A DNA stretch of 64,000 nt from an uncultured Pseudomonadota bacterium (GTDB lineage Bacteria > Myxococcota_A > UBA796 > SXON01). Positions 43,179-50,518 of this stretch are shown here, in pieces. The position numbers and the translations under genes were made by a program. The notes under the pieces are model-generated. The model had not been told where the DNA came from and did no database searches. It saw nothing but the letters and a program-made list of their open reading frames with translations. Within the stretch, counting starts at the first letter, position 1, and every line of letters begins with the position of its first letter. The DNA is taken from the NCBI GenBank assembly GCA_903875225.1, contig CAIQVJ010000125.1:1-64000 (forward strand), written 5' to 3'.

Positions 43179-45689
43179 TCATGCCCCGCCGGCTTCCTCG
43201 AGCTTGCGGCGCAGACCCTTCCGCTCCTCGCGCAGGTTGCCGGCGTCGGCCGCCTGCATCGCCTGCTGGAGCAGCTTGGCGGCCTCGCCCTTCTGGCCAC
43301 GCGCCATGTGCACGTCCGCCAGGGCCTCCGCGGCCTCGATGAGGCGGGGCCACGCCTTGGTGGTCTGCGCGAGCGCGACCGCCTTGGTGTAGCCGTCGAT
43401 GGCCTGCTGCTGCTCCCCGATCCGGAGCGCGGCGACGCCGAACTGCAGGTGCAGCTCACGCCGGAAATTCGGGTCATCCGACTCGCTGACCATCGCGCGG
43501 GCCTTGCCGAGGAGCGCGTGCGCCTCGGTGTTCCGCCCCAACTGGAGCTGGAAGAAGGCGACGTTGAACACGTCCATCGGGACGAAGCGCTCGAGCTTCA
43601 GCTCCTGGGTGAGCTGCAGGCTGCGCTGCGCCATCTGGAGGGCGCCCTCGTACTGGTGCAGCATGCCTCGCACCTGGGCGAGCAGCGCGACGGTCGCACG
43701 CTCACGCGGTGCGTTCTGCAGGGACTGCGCGATCTGCGCGACCCGGAGAAGCACATCGGCCGCCTTCTGGATCTGCTGGCTCGCAACGAGCGCCTCGCCG
43801 TAGAAGAACCCAGCCTCGAGCGCGAGCGCAGCCATGCCGACGTTGCCGCCGATCTCGTTCGCCCGGCGGAAGTGCTCGGCAGCGTCCGCAGGCTTCTTGG
43901 CCTGGCGCGCCACGAGCCCGCGGATGAACTCTGCGTTCGCCTGCACCGCGGGCGTGTTCTGCGCCTCGAGCGCGAGCCGGATGTGCTCCAACGCGGCGTT
44001 GGCGTTGCCGTCCTGGTGCTCGATGAGCGCCAGGTGGTTCTCGACCTCCGCGATCTTCCCCTTGTCGCCGAGCTCCGTGTAGCCGCGCAACGCGTCCTTC
44101 GCGCGGTCGCGGGCCCGGTACATGTCCTGGCGGCGGAAGTCCAGCCGGCTGCCGGCGAAGGTGAGCCACGCGTTGAAGAAGCCGTCGTTGCGCTCGGCCG
44201 CCCACGCAAGGGCCTCCTGGAGCAGCTTCTCGGACTGGTCGGGGTCGCCGTTCTGCACCAGGCGTTCGACCAGGTTGAGGTACACCGTCCGCCGCATCGG
44301 CTCCGGCCAGGCGATGCCCGCGTGGTACTTGAGGTGATCCTGGGTCATCGCCCAGATGTCAGGGCGGTCGGCGCCGAGCGCCATCGACCGGAGCACCGCC
44401 GCGCGGCCGGGCGCGCCGTGGTCCGCGTAGATGCGCTGGGTCTTCACGATGAACTCGTAGCCGCGGGGCACGAGGAACCGCTCGAGGAAGGTGGCCACGC
44501 GCTGTGCGAGGTCGTTGCCCTCGAGCGTGGAGTTCGCGTCCAGGATGGCCTGCCGGAAGATCCCCTGCTTGAACTGGTAGACCCAGGTGTTGAGCCCCTT
44601 GCTGAACTGGAGCTCCTTCACGAGGTCCGGGCAGGCGTCGAGCAGGTCGTCAACGCTGTCCCGATCCCAGCCGTCCATGTCTGCGACGAGGCCCGACGGG
44701 AACCCGAGGCCGAGCAGCGCGCACAGGTACTGGATGCGCGGCGCAGACTCGGCAGTTGCGAACTTGCGCTCGCCCTCCTTGTGCTCCGGGGCGTCCTCGA
44801 GCTCGCCGGCGTCCGGGGCAGTGGGGGTGAGCGAGAACAGCGTGTGCGTGGACAGATCGTCCGCCAGCAGCCCGCGCTCGCTCAACAGATCGCACAGCTC
44901 GGAGACGTAGGCGGGACGCCCATGCGAGAGCTCCGCAACCCGCGCAGGTGCGGCCAGCTCGTAGCCCTTGGACGCCGCGTACGCCGCGACCTCGTCTGCA
45001 CCCCAGGGAGCGAGCACGAGCTTCTCGATCTGGTCTGCCCGCCGGTCCAGCAGGTCCAGCAGCGGCGCGGGCATCCAGGAGCGGGCGGCCTCGTCCACCG
45101 GCTCCTCGCCGAGGAGCAGCAGCAGGTGGAGATCCTTGCGGTCCATCAGCGACTCGAGCACCGCGAAGGTCGCGATGGAGTGGCTGTTGAACACGTTCTG
45201 CAGGTCGAGGACGACGGGGATCTTCGTGGCGATCGCCGCGATGATCTCGCCGAGTCCGGTCACCGGGTTGTCGCGGGGGAGCGACACCTGGAAGCTGTCC
45301 TCTCCCGGCGTGGGGGCGCTCTTCTTGAGACCCTCGATGAACGCCTGGATCCATCCCTGCACCCGCTTGGGCTGGCCGGGGAGCAGGCCGTTGAGGGTGA
45401 GCTCCACCCGTCCCTTGAGCTGGGGCTCACGGTAGAGCGCACCGTACAGGGCGCCGTAGATGCGCAGGATGGTCTTCAGGCCATCCTCTTCGTCCGAGAG
45501 CGCAACGCGCACGACGAGCGTGTCGGAAGGGTTGATGGCTCGAACGAGCTCACCGACCGCCGCGCGCTTGCCGCCGCCAAGCGGGGCTTCGATCACGACG
45601 GTCCGGGTGCTGCCGGTGACGGCGCTGGCGAGATGGCCGCGGAGGATGTCGACATCAGCGGGGCGGCAAACGAAAAGAGAATCGGCCAC
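43179..45689 (-). CDS. STAND-like ATPase-TPR protein with degenerate Walker A
   Basis: An 836-residue soluble protein from GTG 45689 (GGAG six bases upstream). Residues about 25-330 resemble an AAA/STAND NTPase, with a P-loop region EAPLGGGKRAAVGELV. The position after GK is Arg rather than Ser/Thr, and the Walker-B-like strand reads PVVLDLQN without the second acidic residue. NTP hydrolysis is therefore doubtful. Residues about 430-830 form tetratricopeptide repeats (many A-x-x-x-G/A-x-x-x-x-A-x-x-x-Y patterns). It resembles signal-sensing scaffolds of the MalT/STAND class but has no recognisable effector domain. Function unknown. Confidence 0.7.
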   Translation of the reverse strand: MADSLFVCRPADVDILRGHLASAVTGSTRTVVIEAPLGGGKRAAVGELVRAINPSDTLVVRVALSDEEDGLKTILRIYGALYGALYREPQLKGRVELTLNGLLPGQPKRVQGWIQAFIEGLKKSAPTPGEDSFQVSLPRDNPVTGLGEIIAAIATKIPVVLDLQNVFNSHSIATFAVLESLMDRKDLHLLLLLGEEPVDEAARSWMPAPLLDLLDRRADQIEKLVLAPWGADEVAAYAASKGYELAAPARVAELSHGRPAYVSELCDLLSERGLLADDLSTHTLFSLTPTAPDAGELEDAPEHKEGERKFATAESAPRIQYLCALLGLGFPSGLVADMDGWDRDSVDDLLDACPDLVKELQFSKGLNTWVYQFKQGIFRQAILDANSTLEGNDLAQRVATFLERFLVPRGYEFIVKTQRIYADHGAPGRAAVLRSMALGADRPDIWAMTQDHLKYHAGIAWPEPMRRTVYLNLVERLVQNGDPDQSEKLLQEALAWAAERNDGFFNAWLTFAGSRLDFRRQDMYRARDRAKDALRGYTELGDKGKIAEVENHLALIEHQDGNANAALEHIRLALEAQNTPAVQANAEFIRGLVARQAKKPADAAEHFRRANEIGGNVGMAALALEAGFFYGEALVASQQIQKAADVLLRVAQIAQSLQNAPRERATVALLAQVRGMLHQYEGALQMAQRSLQLTQELKLERFVPMDVFNVAFFQLQLGRNTEAHALLGKARAMVSESDDPNFRRELHLQFGVAALRIGEQQQAIDGYTKAVALAQTTKAWPRLIEAAEALADVHMARGQKGEAAKLLQQAMQAADAGNLREERKGLRRKLEEAGGA

Positions 45690-45746
45690 GAGGGGCTCCG
45701 GGAAGGGCGGCGCAATGTAGGGTCTGAGGCCCCTGAAGTCAATCTA

Positions 45747-45775
45747 GTCTGGGGGGCGCCGGGCGCCCCCCAGAC
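45747..45775. repeat. GC-rich inverted repeat, 14-bp arms
   Basis: GTCTGGGGGGCGCC and GGCGCCCCCCAGAC flank a single G. It is 58 bp upstream of the ATPase-TPR gene and overlaps the edge of the first 133-bp repeat copy. It can form a very stable hairpin and could act as a transcription block between the divergent genes. Confidence 0.7.
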
Positions 45776-45899
45776 CCCCCAGGACCCTCATCGAATCTGG
45801 CACGGATTACCATGCCAAATTCGCTCCTCGATCCGCTCCGGCCGGAAGACCGGCCTCCCGCGGATTCGACGCGGGTCCGCAATTTCGAACCGGGTCCAC
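45767..45899. repeat. 133-bp repeat, copy 1
   Basis: Nearly identical to 45910-46042 (two visible differences: CCAAATT versus CCAGATT, GATCC versus GACCC). It begins CCCCCAGACCCCCCAGG and ends GAACCGGGTCCAC. It contains CGAATCTGGCA ... TGCCAAATTCG (one mismatch to a perfect inverted repeat), GGCCGGAAGACCGGCC, and GCGGA ... TCCGC. Confidence 0.9.
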
Positions 45900-45909
45900 C
45901 AGCGGAACA

Positions 45910-46042
45910 CCCCCAGACCCCCCAGGACCCTCATCGAATCTGGCACGGATTACCATGCCAGATTCGCTCCTCGACCCGCTCCGGCCGGAAGACCGGCCTC
46001 CCGCGGATTCGACGCGGGTCCGCAATTTCGAACCGGGTCCAC
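45910..46042. repeat. 133-bp repeat, copy 2
   Basis: Second copy, with period 143 bp. Here the inner inverted repeat CGAATCTGGCA / TGCCAGATTCG is perfect (11 bp, 10-base loop), as is GGCCGG-AAGA-CCGGCC. The preserved symmetry suggests structural constraint. Confidence 0.9.
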
Positions 46043-46175
46043 GCGCCCGCCCCAGCGCGGCCGCCGGGCGACGCCTGCAGCCCGCCAGCAATTTCCAGAT
46101 GCGTAGCCGGCCCGCGCTGCAGACCTTCGACCCCAACCGGATTTCCCGGTTACCATCCCGGCACGCGAGACCCCC

Positions 46176-46655
46176 ATGATCTTCCTCTCTGCCGCGTCCC
46201 TCCTCATCGCCTGCATCCACAACTCCAAGGTGCCCGATGACGCCCTCGTCTACACCGTCGAGGTCACCGGCAGCACGGACACGTGCCACACGGACGGCTC
46301 GATGGACGGCGGGTGGCAGGACACGTTCGAGTACGCCGTCTCGTTCGACGCCTCCTCGGCCGACCTCTACATGGATGGCGAGCCGTTCGCCGCAGGCACG
46401 CAATCCGGCTGCAACCTCACCTACCAGAGCGTGGTGATCGGCGCGGACGACCGCGCGGCGGGCGCCATCAAGTGGCAGCTCACCGGCGCCGCAAAGCTGG
46501 AAACCGACGCGAGCGGCGATGCGTGCGTGGAGGGAGACACCGAGTGGCTCGGCACCGAGACGATCACGGTGATCAGCTCCGAGGACGACGCCATCGTGCC
46601 GGGCTGCACCTACACGATGAGCACCGTCGGCGACTACATCCCGCCGGAGGGCTGA
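46176..46655 (+). CDS. small lipoprotein upstream of the MoxR operon
   Basis: A 159-residue protein with a lipoprotein signal (MIFLSAASLLIAC). The mature part is beta-rich with four Cys, acidic, with VYTVEVTGSTDTCHTDGSMDGG and a C-terminal YTMSTVGDYIPPEG. No family recognised. Its stop shares the first base of the MoxR ATPase start (TGATG at 46653-46657), so the two are co-translated. Possibly an exported partner of that system. Confidence 0.65.
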   Translation: MIFLSAASLLIACIHNSKVPDDALVYTVEVTGSTDTCHTDGSMDGGWQDTFEYAVSFDASSADLYMDGEPFAAGTQSGCNLTYQSVVIGADDRAAGAIKWQLTGAAKLETDASGDACVEGDTEWLGTETITVISSEDDAIVPGCTYTMSTVGDYIPPEG

Positions 46656-47587
46656 TGGATGGCGCGGCGATCACCGCCCTGCAGCAGCTCCAGAGCGCTA
46701 TCGAGCAGCAGGTCTTCGGCAAGCGGAACGTGGTGGAGCTGGCCATCATCTGCGTGCTCACGGGCGGACACCTCCTGCTCGAGGACGTGCCTGGCGTCGG
46801 CAAGACCACCCTGGGGCTCTCGATCGCCAGGGCGCTCGGCGGCAGCTTCGCACGCGTGCAGTTCACGAGCGATCTGCTCCCCTCCGACATCCTCGGGGCA
46901 AGCGTGCTCGACCCCACGGGACCTGACGGGCCGCACCTGCGCTTTCGGGGCGGCCCGATCTTCGCCAACGTGGTGCTCGCGGACGAGCTGAACCGCACCC
47001 CCCCGCGCACGCAGTCGGCCCTGCTGGAGGCGATGAACGAGGGGCAGGTGTCTGCAGACGGGGAGACCCGCCCGCTGCCCTCGCCCTTCCTCGTCATCGC
47101 GACGCAGAACCCCTTCGAACTCTACGGCACCTGGCCCCTGCCGGATGCACAGATGGACCGCTTCCTGTTGCGCAGCAGCATGGGCTACCCGGACCGCGAA
47201 TCGGAGCGCGCCGTGCTGCGTGGGGACGCGCGACGGGACTTCGGCGGCGCGGCGATCACCGCAGACCAGCTGGTTCGACTTCGTGCCGCATGCGCCGCCG
47301 TGCGGATGCACAGCGAGGTCGAAGACTACATCCTGGACATCGTCGCGGCCACGCGGAGCACGCCCGCGCTCGTGCGCGGAGTGAGCACCCGCGGTGCAGA
47401 GGCGCTGGCCCGCGCGTCGCGGGGCCTGGCGCTCCTGCGCGGACGCGACCACGTCTTGCCCGACGACGTCCGGCGCATCGCACCCTCGGCGCTGGTCCAC
47501 CGCGTACAGGCGCGGGCGGAGGGGGCGTCCGGGGGCGCCGAGCGCGCGGTGGACGCCGTGCTTTCCAGCGTGAAGGCGCCGGTTTGA
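46655..47587 (+). CDS. MoxR-family AAA+ ATPase
   Basis: A 310-residue AAA+ chaperone-like ATPase. It has Walker A DVPGVGKTT, Walker B VVLADELNRTPPRTQSALLEAM, sensor 1 IATQNPFE and the GTWPLPDAQMDRFLL segment that marks the MoxR subfamily. MoxR proteins assist assembly or maturation of protein complexes, usually beside DUF58 and transglutaminase or VWA genes. Start ATG 46655 overlaps the preceding stop. Downstream is the DUF58 gene after nine bases. Confidence 0.95.
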   Translation: MDGAAITALQQLQSAIEQQVFGKRNVVELAIICVLTGGHLLLEDVPGVGKTTLGLSIARALGGSFARVQFTSDLLPSDILGASVLDPTGPDGPHLRFRGGPIFANVVLADELNRTPPRTQSALLEAMNEGQVSADGETRPLPSPFLVIATQNPFELYGTWPLPDAQMDRFLLRSSMGYPDRESERAVLRGDARRDFGGAAITADQLVRLRAACAAVRMHSEVEDYILDIVAATRSTPALVRGVSTRGAEALARASRGLALLRGRDHVLPDDVRRIAPSALVHRVQARAEGASGGAERAVDAVLSSVKAPV

Positions 47588-47596
47588 GGCGGGTAG

Positions 47597-48613
47597 TTGG
47601 CTGACGTCGATCCGCTGGCCGAGTCGCAGGAGCAGATCGACACGGCCGAGGTGACAGAGCCCCTGACCGGCGATCCGACCACGGCGGACTACAGCACCTA
47701 CGAGGCGCTGCGAGCCCGCTTCACCGAGTTCGGCAGCCGCTACAACCGCGTGCGGGCCACTCCGGCGGGCATCTGGTACCTGGTGGTCACGCTCGGGGTC
47801 GCGGTAGGCGCCATGAACACAGGGAACAACCTCGTGTATGCCGTGCTCTCGGTGATGATGGGCATCCTCGTCGTGAACAACGTGCTCGCGGAGTGGAACC
47901 TGCGGGGGCTGGGCGCACGACGGAGCATACCGGCGGAGCTGTTCGCCGGGGTTGCGGCGAGGGGCGCTATCTGGGTGGAGAATCCCCGTCGCATCGGGCC
48001 TGCCTTCGCCGTGCACGTTCGGGAGCTGGACGGCGGGCACGCGGCTGCGGAGGTCATCCGGGTCGACCCGACCGGAGAGGCGAGCGCACCGGCCGACTGG
48101 ACCTTCGCGAATCGCGGCGAGCAGCGGTTCGCGAAGCTGCGGGTCGGCTCGAGCTACCCGTTCGGCCTGTTGCTGCGGTACCGCGACCTCAACGTGCCCG
48201 GCACCGTGCTCGTCTACCCCACGCCCGAGCTCGCGGCCCCCACGTTGGGCGGGCCGGGCGAGGGCATCGAGGGCCAGAGCCCGCGGGGCGGAGTCGACCA
48301 GACAGGCGAGTTCGCCGGCCTGCGACCCTACCAGCAGGGGGACCCCGTGCGCCGCATCCACGCCCGCTCGAGCGCCCGCATCGGCACGCCGATGGTGATG
48401 CTGCGGGCAGGTGAGACCGGCAGTCGCGTGTGGGTGCGGGTGATGGGGTCCGGGGAGAACCGCGAGCAACAGATCCGACGGGCGACCGGCCTGGTGGTGC
48501 AGCACGCCCTGCGCGGGGACGCGATCGGGCTCGAGACCGACAACCAGCGACTCGAGCCTGCGACCGGCGCCCTGCACCGGCGCGCCCTGCTCACCATCCT
48601 GGCGCTGCTGTGA
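47597..48613 (+). CDS. DUF58 domain protein
   Basis: A 338-residue protein from TTG 47597, with GAGG seven bases upstream. Two hydrophobic segments lie near residues 57-75 and 78-98, followed by a beta-rich domain and the DUF58 core motif EFAGLRPYQQGDPVRRIHARSSARIGTPMV (about residues 238-267). DUF58 proteins are VWA-related partners of MoxR ATPases. The stop overlaps the GTG start of the transglutaminase gene (GTGA). Confidence 0.88.
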   Translation: MADVDPLAESQEQIDTAEVTEPLTGDPTTADYSTYEALRARFTEFGSRYNRVRATPAGIWYLVVTLGVAVGAMNTGNNLVYAVLSVMMGILVVNNVLAEWNLRGLGARRSIPAELFAGVAARGAIWVENPRRIGPAFAVHVRELDGGHAAAEVIRVDPTGEASAPADWTFANRGEQRFAKLRVGSSYPFGLLLRYRDLNVPGTVLVYPTPELAAPTLGGPGEGIEGQSPRGGVDQTGEFAGLRPYQQGDPVRRIHARSSARIGTPMVMLRAGETGSRVWVRVMGSGENREQQIRRATGLVVQHALRGDAIGLETDNQRLEPATGALHRRALLTILALL

Positions 48614-50505
48614 AGCTCGGCGGCCCCGTGGTGGTGCTGGTGCTGCTCCTCGACCTGCTCGGGCTGGCCCTCGGGGGCGGTATTGCAGGCGCGGTGGGGG
48701 TCCTGGGGCTCGTCGCGCTCCTGGCCCCACGCCCTCGGCTCTCCCCCCTCCGGATCATGCCGCTGCACGTCGCGGCGCTGCTCGGGCTCGCTGGCTTCGT
48801 GCTCTCCAGTCAACCCCAGGAGGGCCTCGCGGTGCTCGTGGGCTGGCTGCTCGTGCATCGGGTCTGGACAGGCGCCGGTCGAAGCGACGCGCGGCTGACC
48901 CTGCTCTTCGGCTCCCTGCTCCTGCTGCTCGGCTGCCTGCGCACCGAGAGCGTGGCCATGGCCCCGATCCTGGTGGCGCTGGCGTTCCTCCTGCCCGCCG
49001 CGCTCCTGCGCATCGAGGTGGGCCAGATCATCACGTTGGGCGCGCGGCCCGCCGCCACCGGGGTCGTGGTGGGGTTGGTGGCCGGCGGGCTGTTCGTGTT
49101 GCTCCCGCGACTGCATGGCGGCTACCTCGCCTCCGGGGCGAAGTCCGGCGCAGCGAGCGAGGTGATGCTCGGCGACGATCAGGACAACTCCCGGGACGAT
49201 CAGGCGGTCGTCATGCGCCTGCGGGTGACCGACCGGGGTGGCCGCCCCATTCCCGGTCCCTTCTACGTTCGTGGCCGCGGGCTCGACCACTTCGACGGCG
49301 CGCGATGGACCGCGACGCTGCCCGCGGGCCGATCCCCCTCCCCCGCCCTCTCCGATGCCCAGGCGGCCGTGGAGCTCGAGCCCGCGCTCGGCAACGTCGC
49401 GTATGCGCCCTTCGAGACGCTCGGCATCGAGGGCGTCGGACAGCTCCTCCACGACGGGGACGGCACGTTCTTCCACCACCAGGGCGCCCGCGGAACCCGC
49501 TACCTGGCCCGGATCCGGCGCGGCCCGGGCGCGCCGCCGGACCTCGACGGCCGCGCCCTCCAGGCCCTCTCGCAGCTCCCGGACCTCGACCCCCGGGTCG
49601 CCCCGCTCGCCCGCTCCATCACGCCCGACGAGCGCGACCCCGTCCGGATCGCGAGGGCCCTCGAGGAGTACCTGTCCACCACCTACACCTACCTCGCAGA
49701 TCCGCCGCCCCCGATCGGGGACCCTCTCGGCACCTTCCTGTTCGAGCGCCGAACCGGGCACTGCGAGTACTTCGCCTCGGCCCTCGCTGTGATGTTGCGG
49801 GTCCGAGGGGTTCCCGCCCGCCTGGGCACCGGGTACTGGTCCGGCGAGCTCGACGAGACGGGAGACCGCATCGTCGTCCGCACCGCGCATGCGCATGCCT
49901 GGGTCGAGGTGCCGACCGCCCAGGGCTGGCAGATCTTCGACGCCTCCCCGATGGATGGCCTCCCACCGATCAACCCGCCCGGCCTGCAGGCCTGGATCTC
50001 CCGGGTGCAGGACTCCTGGGCGCGCTGGGTGGTGGCATACGATCTCGGGGACCAGTCGGCCGGCCTCGAGTCGATCGGCAGGACCGCGGCCTCGCTGGCG
50101 GGCAGGCCCGTTCCGCAGTGGGCGGCTGGCACCGGGCTCATGGTCACGATGGGCGTGCTCGGTGCCGGGTACATGCTGGCCGCGCTGGTGCAGGTCGTGA
50201 GCGGCCTGATGGTGGTGCGGCGCAGGTCCGGCCCTCGGGACCCGCTCGCGCGCATCGCGTTCCGGGCTCGTCGACGCCTGCAGAGCATCGGGGTGAACGC
50301 CCCGGACCTCCCACTGGGGATGCTCGCGGAGCGTGCCGACCCGCGCGTACGCACCGCGCTCTCCGAGCTCGTCGCGTCCATCTACGCGGGGCGGTACGGG
50401 GAAACCGACGTCGAGACCGCACGCGCATCCGCGGTGCGCGCCGACCGGGAGCTGGCGAGGGTCGTCAAGCTCGTCCAGCACGAGCGGCGGGCGGGCCGGA
50501 TCTGA
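48610..50505 (+). CDS. membrane-anchored transglutaminase-like protein (TgpA type)
   Basis: A 631-residue protein from GTG 48610. Five or six transmembrane segments span residues 1-165. A periplasmic domain includes the transglutaminase-like core, with catalytic Cys in RTGHCEYFASALAVMLRVRGVPAR, His in AHAHAWVEV and Asp in FDASP. A final transmembrane segment and a cytoplasmic C-terminal region (about residue 515 on) follow. This matches the TgpA/DUF3488 architecture. It likely acts on peptidoglycan or surface proteins together with MoxR and DUF58. Confidence 0.88.
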   Translation: MKLGGPVVVLVLLLDLLGLALGGGIAGAVGVLGLVALLAPRPRLSPLRIMPLHVAALLGLAGFVLSSQPQEGLAVLVGWLLVHRVWTGAGRSDARLTLLFGSLLLLLGCLRTESVAMAPILVALAFLLPAALLRIEVGQIITLGARPAATGVVVGLVAGGLFVLLPRLHGGYLASGAKSGAASEVMLGDDQDNSRDDQAVVMRLRVTDRGGRPIPGPFYVRGRGLDHFDGARWTATLPAGRSPSPALSDAQAAVELEPALGNVAYAPFETLGIEGVGQLLHDGDGTFFHHQGARGTRYLARIRRGPGAPPDLDGRALQALSQLPDLDPRVAPLARSITPDERDPVRIARALEEYLSTTYTYLADPPPPIGDPLGTFLFERRTGHCEYFASALAVMLRVRGVPARLGTGYWSGELDETGDRIVVRTAHAHAWVEVPTAQGWQIFDASPMDGLPPINPPGLQAWISRVQDSWARWVVAYDLGDQSAGLESIGRTAASLAGRPVPQWAAGTGLMVTMGVLGAGYMLAALVQVVSGLMVVRRRSGPRDPLARIAFRARRRLQSIGVNAPDLPLGMLAERADPRVRTALSELVASIYAGRYGETDVETARASAVRADRELARVVKLVQHERRAGRI

Positions 50506-50518
50506 CCGGCTCGGCGGG

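Larger units (their letters stand above)
45690..46175. other. 486-bp divergent intergenic region with repeats and hairpins
   Basis: Between the divergent ATPase-TPR gene and the small lipoprotein gene I find no gene. It holds a GC-rich inverted repeat (45747-45775), two copies of a 133-bp repeat (45767-45899, 45910-46042) and about 130 bp of unique sequence before 46176. Promoters for both genes must lie here, but no clear consensus is seen. Confidence 0.7.

Noticed and set aside
46021..46043. TTCGAA followed by CCGGGTCCAC, resembling a tRNA T-arm and acceptor end
   Set aside because: The flanking bases cannot form the five-bp T-stem, no anticodon or D-arm is present, and the sequence lies inside a repeat present in two copies.
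42999..46106. Plus-strand ORF of 1035 codons across the ATPase-TPR gene
   Set aside because: Antisense shadow; the minus-strand frame encodes recognisable TPR repeats and the shadow runs through the 45.8-kb repeats.
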